64,000 bases of DNA, from NCBI RefSeq assembly GCF_022836875.1, contig NZ_CP090376.1:372001-436000 (forward strand), written 5' to 3'. The stretch comes from Flavobacterium enshiense. Lineage in GTDB: Bacteria; Bacteroidota; Bacteroidia; Flavobacteriales; Flavobacteriaceae. Both the position numbers and the translations under genes were made by a program. Shown piece after piece: positions 1 through 8,703 of this stretch (within the stretch, counting starts at the first letter, position 1; the number at the start of each line of letters is the position of its first letter). The notes below the pieces were generated by a model. It worked only from the letters and a program-made list of their open reading frames with translations, did no database searches and was not told the origin of the DNA.

Positions 1-1980
1 CATTTCTTCCTGCATTGCCTCTTTTCTACCGTAACCTAATGCCAAACCGATAGTACCAACTGCCTGACCTGGCTGGATGATAACCGGAACATTTTGCAAT
101 TTAACACCAGCTACTTCAATAGTTGAGTAACTACCATTAAGACCACCGTTAGCTACATTATAGTTTTGTAATCCTAATTTTTCAGCATCCTTTTTAGAAA
201 CTGTTACATAGTTATCCCAAGATGCTCTGGTAATTGGATCTGGGAACTCTTGTAACCAAGGGTTATTTGCCTGTTGACCATCTCCCATTCCGGTTTTAGT
301 ATACAACACCAATTCCAGACCACCTTCATTTTTAGCTTGCGCTAACGTAGAAGCCGCAGTACCGAAATCAGCTGAACCACCTGCAACAGCACCCACTTCA
401 GAAGTATATACTCCGTCGTGAACCAATTTGTTCCATGTTGTTCCAACCGCAATTGAAGAACCAACTGCTTTTAAGAAATCATAATAAGAAGTTGTATTAC
501 CAGTCCAAGCCATTAAAGCTTCCTGGAATTGTTTAGTATCAAACAACGGACGAATTGTCGGCTGCATGATAGCATAATGACCTTTTGAAATCATTACATC
601 ACCCCATGATTCTAAGTAATGAGGAGCTGCTGCTACGATAGTAGATTTAACAGCTGTTTCGTCTTCTCTCAAAGTAAACGCAACTGACGTTTTCACTTTT
701 GTTAAACCTTCAGCGAATTCAGAAGCGTTTGCCAAAGTATAAAGTGGGTTAACACCATTCATAATTAAGGTATGAACCGCACCGGCTTTCATATCTGCAA
801 CCAATTGTGCTACAGCTTTACTGTCACCTTTACGGATCAAACGAGCCGCTGCCGGATTGAAAGCTTCAGAGCTTAATGCTTTATTGATAGCCAATACCAA
901 TAATTGTGCATTAACATCATCCAAACCGGAAACTAAAACACCTTTTCCGGCCGCAGCTTTTAATTGTTGTGCTGCTTTCATTACCGCTTCTTCCTGCTTG
1001 CCTAAATTAGCTCCGCCTGCAGAACCGCCAGTAATGACATTATATATTTTAACTAAAGCATGTTTTTGCTCAGTAACTGTCAAAGGAATTCGTTTGTCAG
1101 CATTAGCACCTGCCAAAGACATATTTGCTTCGATCTGGATATGCTTAGACATCTTGCCGTTTTTAGGCATACGTCCTTTTCCATAACCTGCATCATATCC
1201 ACCACCTTGCCAATCACCTAAGAAATCTGCTCCAATTGAAACGATAACATCAGCTTTTGCAAAGTCATACTCTGCCAAAGCTCTTTCTCCGTAAACCATT
1301 TGGAAAGCATCCAAAGCAGTAGAAGAAGAAACCGCATCATAAGTTACATGTTTAGCTGTTGGGTTTTTTGCAATGAAATCAGCAATCAATCTGTCAGTAG
1401 AAGGGCTCGACATAGTATTAGTCAATAATACTACCTGACCTCCTTTAGCTTTAGCTTCTGCCAAGCTTTTTGCAACTGCAGCATTTACATCTGACCAAGA
1501 AGCGTCTTTACCAGCAATCTTTGGTTGTTTCACACGCATGCTGTCATATAACGACAACACAGAAGCATGAACCCTTGCATTTGCACCAAACTTTGCATTT
1601 GGTAAATTATTATTTTCTACTTTAATAGGACGACCTTCACGGGTTTTGATCAAGATGTTAGCAAAATCAAATCCATCCATCATCGTCGTTGCATAATAAT
1701 CTGCAACTCCAGGAATGATTTCTTCAGGTTGAACTACATAAGGAATAGACTTAACAACCGGACCTTCACACGCAGCTAAAGAAGCTGCTGCTGTAGAAAA
1801 TCCAACGTATTTCAAAAAGTCACGACGAGTTGTTGATGAAGCAGACAGCGTAGCTGCATCTCCAAGAAATTCATCTGTAGGAATTTCTTCAACAAATTCA
1901 TTGTTTCTTAGCGTCTCAACAATAGAACTATTTTGGTCTAGTTCTTCAACACTTTTCCAGTATTTTTTGTTTGATGCCAT
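1..1980 (-). CDS. actB: Alternative complex III subunit ActB, N-terminal 660 residues (3' end outside window)
   Basis: Encodes the large peripheral subunit of the quinol:cytochrome c oxidoreductase called alternative complex III. The gene begins at an ATG (1978-1980) and is still open at base 1. A twin-arginine-type motif, RRDFLKYVGFS, lies near residue 53 and is followed by a short Ala-rich stretch with a Cys. This is typical of the TAT-variant-translocated molybdopterin oxidoreductase family. The visible part corresponds to the molybdopterin-oxidoreductase-like domain. In this family the iron-sulfur cluster domain is C-terminal and would lie beyond the edge, so no cluster ligands can be checked here. 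actA lies 31 bases upstream on the same strand, the usual act operon order, and actC and later genes are expected to the left of the window. The family call is firm; the missing 3' part is an edge effect and not a truncation. Confidence 0.93.
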   Translation of the reverse strand, partial: MASNKKYWKSVEELDQNSSIVETLRNNEFVEEIPTDEFLGDAATLSASSTTRRDFLKYVGFSTAAASLAACEGPVVKSIPYVVQPEEIIPGVADYYATTMMDGFDFANILIKTREGRPIKVENNNLPNAKFGANARVHASVLSLYDSMRVKQPKIAGKDASWSDVNAAVAKSLAEAKAKGGQVVLLTNTMSSPSTDRLIADFIAKNPTAKHVTYDAVSSSTALDAFQMVYGERALAEYDFAKADVIVSIGADFLGDWQGGGYDAGYGKGRMPKNGKMSKHIQIEANMSLAGANADKRIPLTVTEQKHALVKIYNVITGGSAGGANLGKQEEAVMKAAQQLKAAAGKGVLVSGLDDVNAQLLVLAINKALSSEAFNPAAARLIRKGDSKAVAQLVADMKAGAVHTLIMNGVNPLYTLANASEFAEGLTKVKTSVAFTLREDETAVKSTIVAAAPHYLESWGDVMISKGHYAIMQPTIRPLFDTKQFQEALMAWTGNTTSYYDFLKAVGSSIAVGTTWNKLVHDGVYTSEVGAVAGGSADFGTAASTLAQAKNEGGLELVLYTKTGMGDGQQANNPWLQEFPDPITRASWDNYVTVSKKDAEKLGLQNYNVANGGLNGSYSTIEVAGVKLQNVPVIIQPGQAVGTIGLALGYGRKEAMQEEM

Positions 1981-2011
1981 TGTATATAAATATTAGCTTC
2001 TTAATTTATTA

Positions 2012-3313
2012 TTAATAGTGACACTTACCACATTCTAAACCTCCCATTTGTGCAGCTGTCAATTTGTCTACACCGTATTTTTTAGAAAGTTCTTCGTGAA
2101 TTTTCGCGTAGTATTCGTTACCCTCTACTTTTACATCTGTTTCTCTGTGACAGTTAACACACCATCCCATAGTCAACGGCTGATCCTGTTTCATGATTTC
2201 AAAAGTCTCAACTTTACCGTGACATTTCTGACACTCTACTCCAGCAACAGATACGTGTTGAGAGTGGTTGAAGTAAACGAAATCCGGAAGATTGTGAACA
2301 CGAACCCATTTTACCGGCTTAACTTTACCAGTATAACTCTGTGTGTTTTTATCCCATCCCACAGCATCGTATAACTTCTGGATTTCAGCAGTGTAAAACT
2401 CTTTCGAATAGTCAACATATGAAGAATCTTTGTCACCCTGGAATTCAGAAATATTTTTATGACAATTCATACAAACATTCAACGAAGGAATACCGGCAGT
2501 CTTACTTACTCTCGCAGAAGAGTGACAGTATTTACATTCAATTTTATTATCACCCGCGTGGATTTTGTGTGAATAATGAATTGGCTGAATAGGCTCATAA
2601 TTTTGATCTACTCCAATTTGCATCAAATATCCATAGATAAAATACATACCTATCAAAATCATCACAATAGAAGAAACCAAAACTAAAAACTGATTTTTAG
2701 CGAATGCTTTCCAAAGCGGAAGTGACTTTTCTTTTGCAGGAACTTCTACACCATTAGCAGCAGCGATCTTATTAAGCACATTCTTAACAAAGAACAACAT
2801 TGCCACCAACATCATCAAAACAACCGCCAAGACGCCCAATATCAGATTATTGGAAACACCACCCTCCTGAGCAGCGCCCGGCGCAGCAGCAGTAACCGCA
2901 GCAGCTGGAGCTTCTTCCTTAACAGAAGTATATGCTAAAATATTATCGATATCCTCTGTAGATAACTGAGGAAAACCAGGCATTGGAGTCTTATTAAACT
3001 CTTCAAATATCTTAACCGCATCTGCATCACCGGATTTGATCACTTCGGCACTATTGTGCACCCATTTGTAAATCCACTCCTTGTCATACTTATCTGCAAC
3101 ACCACGTAAGGCAGGCCCCGTAGATTTTGCATCAAGTTTATGACACGCAGCACAGTTTGTATTAAAAATTGCTTTCCCTTTCGCTGGATCACCAGCACCG
3201 GCCGCAGGAGCAGCCGCATCTTGGGCTAAAGAACTCAGCGACAGCGACAATACCATCGCAAGGCTGAATATTAATTTTTTTGAAAACGAATTATGGTTAC
3301 CCACTTTTTTCAT
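2012..3313 (-). CDS. actA: Alternative complex III subunit ActA, multihaem cytochrome c with fused N-terminal monohaem domain
   Basis: Haem-bearing subunit of the quinol:cytochrome c oxidoreductase, 433 residues from the ATG at 3313. An upstream in-frame ATG at 3343 would add ten residues before the signal peptide and is less likely. Residues about 10-31 form a signal peptide ending SLAQ. Six CxxCH sites are visible: CAACH at about residue 54, then CKYCH, CMNCH, CQKCH, CVNCH and a final CGKCH three bases from the end. The first lies in a class I cytochrome c-like domain. Two hydrophobic segments (about 155-177 and 205-232) follow, and the last five sites form the pentahaem domain. In Rhodothermus-type complexes the monohaem (ActE) and pentahaem (ActA) proteins are separate, so this looks like a fusion. 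It heads the act operon with actB 31 bases downstream. Confidence 0.9.
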   Translation of the reverse strand: MKKVGNHNSFSKKLIFSLAMVLSLSLSSLAQDAAAPAAGAGDPAKGKAIFNTNCAACHKLDAKSTGPALRGVADKYDKEWIYKWVHNSAEVIKSGDADAVKIFEEFNKTPMPGFPQLSTEDIDNILAYTSVKEEAPAAAVTAAAPGAAQEGGVSNNLILGVLAVVLMMLVAMLFFVKNVLNKIAAANGVEVPAKEKSLPLWKAFAKNQFLVLVSSIVMILIGMYFIYGYLMQIGVDQNYEPIQPIHYSHKIHAGDNKIECKYCHSSARVSKTAGIPSLNVCMNCHKNISEFQGDKDSSYVDYSKEFYTAEIQKLYDAVGWDKNTQSYTGKVKPVKWVRVHNLPDFVYFNHSQHVSVAGVECQKCHGKVETFEIMKQDQPLTMGWCVNCHRETDVKVEGNEYYAKIHEELSKKYGVDKLTAAQMGGLECGKCHY

Positions 3314-3385
3314 AATTAAAAGATTATCAACTAAATTTAGCACTGTTCTTCACAGATAAGAACAAGCCTTATTTAAAAACTGGCA

Positions 3386-3393
3386 CAAAAATA
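3386..3393 (-). promoter_or_regulatory. Candidate -7 promoter element for actA
   Basis: Reading the minus strand, the bases give TATTTTTG, matching the Bacteroidota -7 consensus TAnnTTTG about 75 bases upstream of actA. No convincing -33 TTTG is seen at the usual 19-base spacing, so the call rests on one element. A mirror TATTTTTG on the plus strand at 3492-3499 sits 17 bases before the SPOR gene, making this a divergent promoter region. Confidence 0.45.
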
Positions 3394-3516
3394 CGACTTA
3401 TGAGCTATTATCAAAACCTTAAATTTATCATAAATTGTAATTTATACCAATTCTAAATAAATTGAAGTTTTCAGATTGAATGTTTTAATTGTATTTTTGT
3501 TCCAAATCAACTTATT

Positions 3517-3906
3517 ATGAGAATTTTAAGAACCCAATCTATTTTAGCTTTTTTTATTTTATCCTCTTTTTCAGGCTTTAAAGCCTATTCACAACCTTCC
3601 AAAATTAACATTGTACAGGATCCGAAGTTCGAAATGCTCTTGAACGAAAAGAGAAAAATAAACTCGTCCATCACTGTTAATGACAGGTATAAGGTTCAGA
3701 TTTTTTACGGAACCAACGAAGAAGCTAAAAAAAACCTCTCCCAATTCAAAAAAGAGTTCAGAAACCTGGATGGCACCATTATTTATTCGAATCCGAGCTA
3801 CAAGGTATGGGTTGGCACTTTCAAAACCCGAATTGAGGCCGAAAAAAATTACAAGGAAATTTTAAAAAAATACCCTACTGCGCTACTTATTCGCCCGAAT
3901 AAGTAA
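3517..3906 (+). CDS. Exported SPOR-domain protein
   Basis: A 129-residue protein with a signal peptide (about residues 1-25, ending KAYSQ). Residues about 55-127 fit a SPOR domain: a hydrophobic YKVQIFYG strand, a charged helix, then KVWVGTFKTRIEAEKN and a final strand ILLIR-like segment. SPOR domains bind denuded glycan strands of septal peptidoglycan, so a periplasmic cell-wall-associated role is expected. The protein has no catalytic domain and is close to the minimal size. It is transcribed divergently from actA and ends before a bidirectional terminator. The domain call is good; the specific role is unknown. Confidence 0.8.
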   Translation: MRILRTQSILAFFILSSFSGFKAYSQPSKINIVQDPKFEMLLNEKRKINSSITVNDRYKVQIFYGTNEEAKKNLSQFKKEFRNLDGTIIYSNPSYKVWVGTFKTRIEAEKNYKEILKKYPTALLIRPNK

Positions 3907-3948
3907 ACATATTTTCAAAATCAGACCGATAAATCAGTCATATACCAT

Positions 3949-3978
3949 AAAAAAAGCCGGCTTTAGCCGGCTTTTTTT
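3949..3978. terminator. Bidirectional rho-independent terminator
   Basis: Seven A, then GCCGGCT paired with AGCCGGC, then seven T. The symmetrical A and T runs allow it to end both the rightward SPOR gene and the leftward gene at 4003-4488. Confidence 0.9.
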
Positions 3979-4002
3979 ATTTAGATCTCTTTTATCTTTT
4001 CC

Positions 4003-4488
4003 CTATTCCACAAACTCTAAATGAGTTCCTTCAGTATGTAAAATATGTTCTGCATTTTCTACTTCTTCAATTGTACCGTTTACAACAACCATAAATCTTC
4101 CTTCTTTCAAATGCTCTTCACATTTTACAACGACATCATCTTTAAAACCTAATAAAGACAAAAACGAAATAAGTCCTCCAGTTAAAATTCCTAAGTCAAA
4201 TCCGGCAATGGCACCAATCAAAGCGCCAGCACCATACAAAAAACCAAAACCTGGAATCGCAAAAATCCCAATACCGGAAAGTAAACCAATAACTGTCCCC
4301 GCCCCCATACCGATTACAGCAGGCGCTTTTTTAAACGTATCCGTTGATCTTACGTGGATGTGGTCTTCAACAATTTCCGCTGTTCCTAAGAGCGAAACAT
4401 TACTCATGGGAAAGTCTTGATCATTCAACACTTTGATAGCATCTATTGCTTCTTCGTGAGTTTCATAAACTGCAATTTTTGATTTCAT
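4003..4488 (-). CDS. Glycine-rich membrane protein, general-stress YflT/DUF1269-like
   Basis: A 161-residue protein. The N-terminal 60 residues resemble the alpha/beta domain of general stress protein 17M/YflT (KIAVYETHEEAIDAIKVL, then NVSLLG). The middle (about 75-115) holds two or three Gly/Ala-rich hydrophobic helices of the glycine-zipper kind (GMGAGTVIGLLSGIGI, GAGALIGAIAGF). The C-terminal part returns to a soluble beta/alpha fold with VVKCEEHLKEGRFMVVV. It therefore probably sits in the inner membrane with both ends cytoplasmic. It is a single gene with its own terminator on the left and no neighbour in operon. Function is unknown; a stress role is suggested only by the N-terminal similarity. 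Confidence 0.6.
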   Translation of the reverse strand: MKSKIAVYETHEEAIDAIKVLNDQDFPMSNVSLLGTAEIVEDHIHVRSTDTFKKAPAVIGMGAGTVIGLLSGIGIFAIPGFGFLYGAGALIGAIAGFDLGILTGGLISFLSLLGFKDDVVVKCEEHLKEGRFMVVVNGTIEEVENAEHILHTEGTHLEFVE

Positions 4489-4731
4489 GACGCTACATTT
4501 TAAGTTCCCAATACCTTATGAATTTAATAGTAAAATTATGAATTTTAATTAGTTTTATGTAATTTTTTTACATTTAATTATATATCTCACTAACTATCTG
4601 TTCCCTCAAACACATCTTAACTATTATTTACCCACGAAAAACCAGAAAGTACAATATACACCATATTAAAACAATTGCAGTGTCACTCAAAAAATCATAC
4701 TACAAACCAAAAAAGGAGTTTATCATGCTTT

Positions 4732-5673
4732 TTACTTCCAGCCAAATTCTCTTTTTATGCTATCCGAAAAAAAAACGTTTTGAACAGGAACCTCGCCGGC
4801 TATATCTTCTATATGGGTTTTGAAACGGAGGGAGGAAGGAAGACTGTCCTTTGAGAGCAATCCGTATTTTTGATAACCAAAATGAATATAACTGAAAGCA
4901 TCGAATACAACATACTCTCTATAATCCGTTTCATGCTTTAAATAGCTTTTTTTGATATACGGCTCAATGAGCAACCATGTACGCCCGATATTTTCTTTTA
5001 TGCTTAAATTAATATATAACTTTGAAATGGTGCTTGTCTGGACTATCGCAAAATTTTTTCCAGTTGGGTATTGATCGTATTTACGACAAAGATCATGCAA
5101 GAAAGATATGGTACTGAAAAGAACCTCATTGCACTTGGAATCAACTGCTTTTTTATCCGTTACCGATAAAGCCTCAGTTTCTTGGAGTTTTGAAACCACT
5201 GACTGTATAGTCTGAATTTTTATTTGGTTATCATGTAATTTTCGCTGATCAATTTGCTTTTCAAAGTTATTATCAAGCCAGATAAAATGATTTTTGAGAT
5301 ACATTTCCTTGAACCACTGGGATAGTTCACCTTTCATAATTGCATCGGAATACGATTCGCCCCCGGTCATATAAGCAATTGTAAAACCATGGTTTTTGAC
5401 TAGAATCTCAAGTTGCTCCTTGAAGAATCCAAGATCCTTATGTAAATAACTGTAGTCGATAAGCCTCATCTTCAAATCTACCTCGTAACCATAATCTTCC
5501 TCTAGTTTGAGCACTTTCTCTTTTGCGGCCAGATATTGGTCTTTATCTTTTCTACTGAGGCCAAATGAAACATTGAGAAGATCATTAATAACAGTATCAC
5601 GATAATTCTGCGAAAAAACAGCCGTTAAGACAAAGAAAAAAATCAAAGAAAGACAAAATTTCAGCTTATTCAT
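4732..5673 (-). CDS. Exported hypothetical protein
   Basis: I do not recognise this 313-residue protein. From the ATG at 5673 it begins with a clear signal peptide (MNKLKFCLSL, then a hydrophobic core ending AVFSQ). An in-frame ATG at 5709 would place twelve residues before it and is unlikely. The mature part is mixed charged helix and strand, with many Tyr, Lys and Asp and no repeats or known catalytic motif. It could be cell-envelope or periplasmic. It follows infB on the same strand but is separated from it by a strong terminator, so it is probably transcribed alone. The 243-base gap on its left (4489-4731) holds no gene. Confidence 0.6.
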   Translation of the reverse strand: MNKLKFCLSLIFFFVLTAVFSQNYRDTVINDLLNVSFGLSRKDKDQYLAAKEKVLKLEEDYGYEVDLKMRLIDYSYLHKDLGFFKEQLEILVKNHGFTIAYMTGGESYSDAIMKGELSQWFKEMYLKNHFIWLDNNFEKQIDQRKLHDNQIKIQTIQSVVSKLQETEALSVTDKKAVDSKCNEVLFSTISFLHDLCRKYDQYPTGKNFAIVQTSTISKLYINLSIKENIGRTWLLIEPYIKKSYLKHETDYREYVVFDAFSYIHFGYQKYGLLSKDSLPSSLRFKTHIEDIAGEVPVQNVFFSDSIKREFGWK

Positions 5674-5737
5674 TTTTTTAGGAATTTGATTACGCAAAAA
5701 TAAAAGCATTTTTTATACTCTATTCGTTTATGGCAAT

Positions 5738-5763
5738 AAAAAAATCCCGACGAATCGGGATTT
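5738..5763 (-). terminator. Terminator of the rimP-nusA-infB operon
   Basis: On the minus strand, AAATCCCGA pairs with TCGGGATTT around a four-base loop and is followed by a run of T, 22 bases after the infB stop. Confidence 0.85.
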
Positions 5764-5784
5764 CTATATCATTTTAAGAATAAC

Positions 5785-8652
5785 TTATTTAAGTTTCTTT
5801 TTCACTTCAACTTCCTGGAAGCACTCAATCAGGTCGTATTCATGAAGGTCATTGTAGTTTTTAACCTGCATACCACAATCATAACCTTTGGCTACTTCTT
5901 TCACGTCGTCTTTGAAACGTTTCAACGTTAATAATTCGCCTGTATAGATAACCACTCCTTCACGGATTAAGCGGATTTTTGAATTACGGAATACTTTTCC
6001 GTCAGTAACCATACATCCTGCAATAGTACCCACTTTAGAAATCTTGAACAACTCACGAACTTCTGCTGTACCGGTAATCTCTTCTTTCATTTCCGGAGAC
6101 AACATACCTTCCATTGCATCTTTCAAGTCATCAATAGCATCATAGATAATTGAATAATGACGGATATCGATTTCTTCTTTATCAGCAAGTTGTTTTGCAT
6201 TTCCTTGCGGACGAACGTTGAATCCGATGATGATCGCATCCGAAGCCGAAGCTAACAATACGTCTGACTCTGTAATTGCCCCAACTCCTTTGTGGATAAT
6301 CTTAATTTGAATTTCTTCTGTCGATAATTTAGAGAAGGAATCCGATAATGCTTCAACAGAACCATCCACGTCTCCTTTAAGGATAATGTTCAATTCCTTA
6401 AACTGACCCAATGCGATACGACGACCGATTTCGGCAAGTGTAATGTGTTTTTGTGTACGAACCGATTGCTCACGTAACAACTGCATACGTTTTGCCGCAA
6501 TTTGTTTCGCTTCTCTTTCATCTTCGAACACGTTGAATTTATCTCCAGCCGTAGGTGCTCCGTCAAGACCTAAGATAGAAATTGGTGTAGATGGACCTGC
6601 TTCTTTCACAGAATTACCACGCTCATCGAACATAGCTTTCACTTTTCCGTGGTTTTTACCGGCCAATACATAATCCCCAACTTTTAGTGTACCTGCCTGA
6701 ACAAGGATTGTCGACACATAACCACGTCCTTTGTCTAACTGAGCCTCAACTACAGTTCCGATAGCCGGTTTATTTGCATTTGCTTTAAGATCTAAGATTT
6801 CAGCTTCAAGCAATACTTTTTCTAATAACTCTTTAACCCCTAAACCTGTTTTAGCAGAAATATCGTGCGATTGGTATTTACCACCCCAGTCTTCCACCAA
6901 CAAGTTCATAGCTGCTAAACGTTCTTTGATCTTTTCCGGATTAGCATGTGGCTTATCTACCTTATTGATAGCAAAAATCAATGGAACTCCCGCTGCTTGT
7001 GCGTGACTGATTGCCTCTTTCGTTTGTGGCATGATGTCATCATCGGCAGCGATTACGATAATCGCGATATCGGTAACCTGAGCTCCACGAGCACGCATCG
7101 CTGTAAACGCTTCGTGACCCGGTGTATCAAGGAAAGCAATTTCCTGACCATTATCCAACTCCACTCCATAAGCTCCGATGTGCTGAGTAATACCTCCGGA
7201 CTCACCTGCAATTACATTTGTTTTACGAATGTAATCCAACAAGGATGTTTTACCGTGGTCAACGTGTCCCATCACCGTAACGATTGGCGCTCTGTGTGTC
7301 AAATCTTCCGGTCTGTCTTCAACAACCTCAATTGCTTCTTCAATATCAGTAGTAATGAATTCAACTTCGTAACCAAACTCATCAGCAACAATAGACAAAG
7401 TTTCAGCATCCAGACGCTGGTTCATGGTTACCATGATCCCAAGCGACATACACGTTCCGATAACTTTAGTGATAGGCACATCCATCATCGTTGCAATTTC
7501 ACCTACGGTAACGAATTCCGTTACTTTCAGGATTTTGCTTCCTTCTTCAATTGCTCTTTGCTCGTCGTCAGTTTTCTGACGGTGAGAATCACGTTTGTCT
7601 CTTCTGTATTTAGCCGCTTTAGATTTACTTCCTTTACCTTGAAGTCTTTCTAAAGTTTCTTTAATTTGGTTTTTAACTTCTTCTTCGGTAGGCTCAACCT
7701 TAGCTACAATAGCAGGACGGTTTCCTTTTTGGAAGCCCGGTTTGTTAGGCGTGAATTTACCAGCACCTCCCGGTCTGTTAGCACCGCCTTGAGCACCACC
7801 ACCCTGTCCCGGCGCTCCGGTTCCAGGCGCACCCGGTTTACCCGGAATACGTTTTCTTTTATTTTTGTTTGCTCCACCTTGTCCCTGACCAGCTGGAGTT
7901 CCAGCTGCAGTTCCCTTGGCTGCATCTTTTTTGAAATCTTCTTTCTTTTTCTTAGGCTTGTTGAACTGAGACAAATCGATAGTCTGGCCAGTAAAGGTAG
8001 TACCGGAAAGTTTTTGGTATTGTGTCTCGATTTTCTCGTCCTCTACCGGCTCTGAAGCAGGAGTAGCTTCTGGAGTCGTTGGTGCAGGTCTTGCCTCAAC
8101 TTTTTCAACCGGTTCCGCCTTCTCTACTTTTGAAGCTTCTTCAACTTTTTCAATTGGCTTTTGAACTTTTTCAACTGGTTTTTGAACTTCTTCAACAACC
8201 GGTTTTTCAACTACTTTTTCAGCAGCTGGCTCAACCGTTTTTTCGATTTTTTCTGAAGAAGGTGTTTCAGCAACAACTTCCGGTTTTTTGGGCTCCAAGT
8301 CAATTTTACCAACTGCTTTTGGTCCCGTAAGAGAAGCCCTGGCTTTGATTACTTCCTGGCGCTGTCTTTCCTCTTCCTGCTTGCGTTTTTCTTCAATTTC
8401 TCTTTCACGCTCGATACGAAGGGCTTCTTTTTCCTTTTTCTTTTCTTCACTCACCTCCAAAGAAGCAACTTTTTTACCTTTATCGGCAGAGAATTGACCG
8501 CACAAGATAGAGTATTCCTCATTAGAAATTTTGGCGTTCGGACTTGATTCGATGGTATGACCCTTATCTTTCAAATAATCCACAGCTCTATCTAGAGAAA
8601 TATTTAATTCCCTTAAAACCTTGTTAATTCTTATTACTCTTTCTTCAGACAT
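5785..8652 (-). CDS. infB: Translation initiation factor IF-2
   Basis: GTPase that delivers initiator tRNA to the 30S subunit and promotes subunit joining; 955 residues, within the usual size of Bacteroidota IF-2. Residues 1-55 form the IF-2 N-terminal domain. About 75-350 is a long low-complexity linker, first Glu/Lys/Pro/Val repeats, then a Gly/Pro/Lys-rich part and a basic helix. The G domain starts near residue 455 with G1 GHVDHGKTS, G3 DTPGHE and G4 NKVD. Domains II, III and IV follow to the C-terminus (a VTDGKVFRNSKIRLIREG-type strand pair is in the last domain). It is the last gene of rimP-nusA-infB, 51 bases after nusA. Confidence 0.98.
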   Translation of the reverse strand: MSEERVIRINKVLRELNISLDRAVDYLKDKGHTIESSPNAKISNEEYSILCGQFSADKGKKVASLEVSEEKKKEKEALRIEREREIEEKRKQEEERQRQEVIKARASLTGPKAVGKIDLEPKKPEVVAETPSSEKIEKTVEPAAEKVVEKPVVEEVQKPVEKVQKPIEKVEEASKVEKAEPVEKVEARPAPTTPEATPASEPVEDEKIETQYQKLSGTTFTGQTIDLSQFNKPKKKKEDFKKDAAKGTAAGTPAGQGQGGANKNKRKRIPGKPGAPGTGAPGQGGGAQGGANRPGGAGKFTPNKPGFQKGNRPAIVAKVEPTEEEVKNQIKETLERLQGKGSKSKAAKYRRDKRDSHRQKTDDEQRAIEEGSKILKVTEFVTVGEIATMMDVPITKVIGTCMSLGIMVTMNQRLDAETLSIVADEFGYEVEFITTDIEEAIEVVEDRPEDLTHRAPIVTVMGHVDHGKTSLLDYIRKTNVIAGESGGITQHIGAYGVELDNGQEIAFLDTPGHEAFTAMRARGAQVTDIAIIVIAADDDIMPQTKEAISHAQAAGVPLIFAINKVDKPHANPEKIKERLAAMNLLVEDWGGKYQSHDISAKTGLGVKELLEKVLLEAEILDLKANANKPAIGTVVEAQLDKGRGYVSTILVQAGTLKVGDYVLAGKNHGKVKAMFDERGNSVKEAGPSTPISILGLDGAPTAGDKFNVFEDEREAKQIAAKRMQLLREQSVRTQKHITLAEIGRRIALGQFKELNIILKGDVDGSVEALSDSFSKLSTEEIQIKIIHKGVGAITESDVLLASASDAIIIGFNVRPQGNAKQLADKEEIDIRHYSIIYDAIDDLKDAMEGMLSPEMKEEITGTAEVRELFKISKVGTIAGCMVTDGKVFRNSKIRLIREGVVIYTGELLTLKRFKDDVKEVAKGYDCGMQVKNYNDLHEYDLIECFQEVEVKKKLK

Positions 8653-8703
8653 ATAATCTTTTTATTATTACCTTAATGCGTGTTGTGTTGTTGTTAGCGC
8701 GGA

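Noticed and set aside
857..1186. A 109-codon plus-strand frame inside actB
   Set aside because: It is antisense to a conserved gene with no start context or domain.
6946..7653. A 235-codon open frame on the plus strand antisense to infB
   Set aside because: It lies wholly inside the conserved infB gene on the other strand, has no recognisable domain and follows from infB codon bias.
8079..8330. A low-complexity plus-strand frame rich in Leu/Gln/Phe opposite the IF-2 linker
   Set aside because: It is a composition shadow of the Glu/Lys/Pro repeat region of infB.
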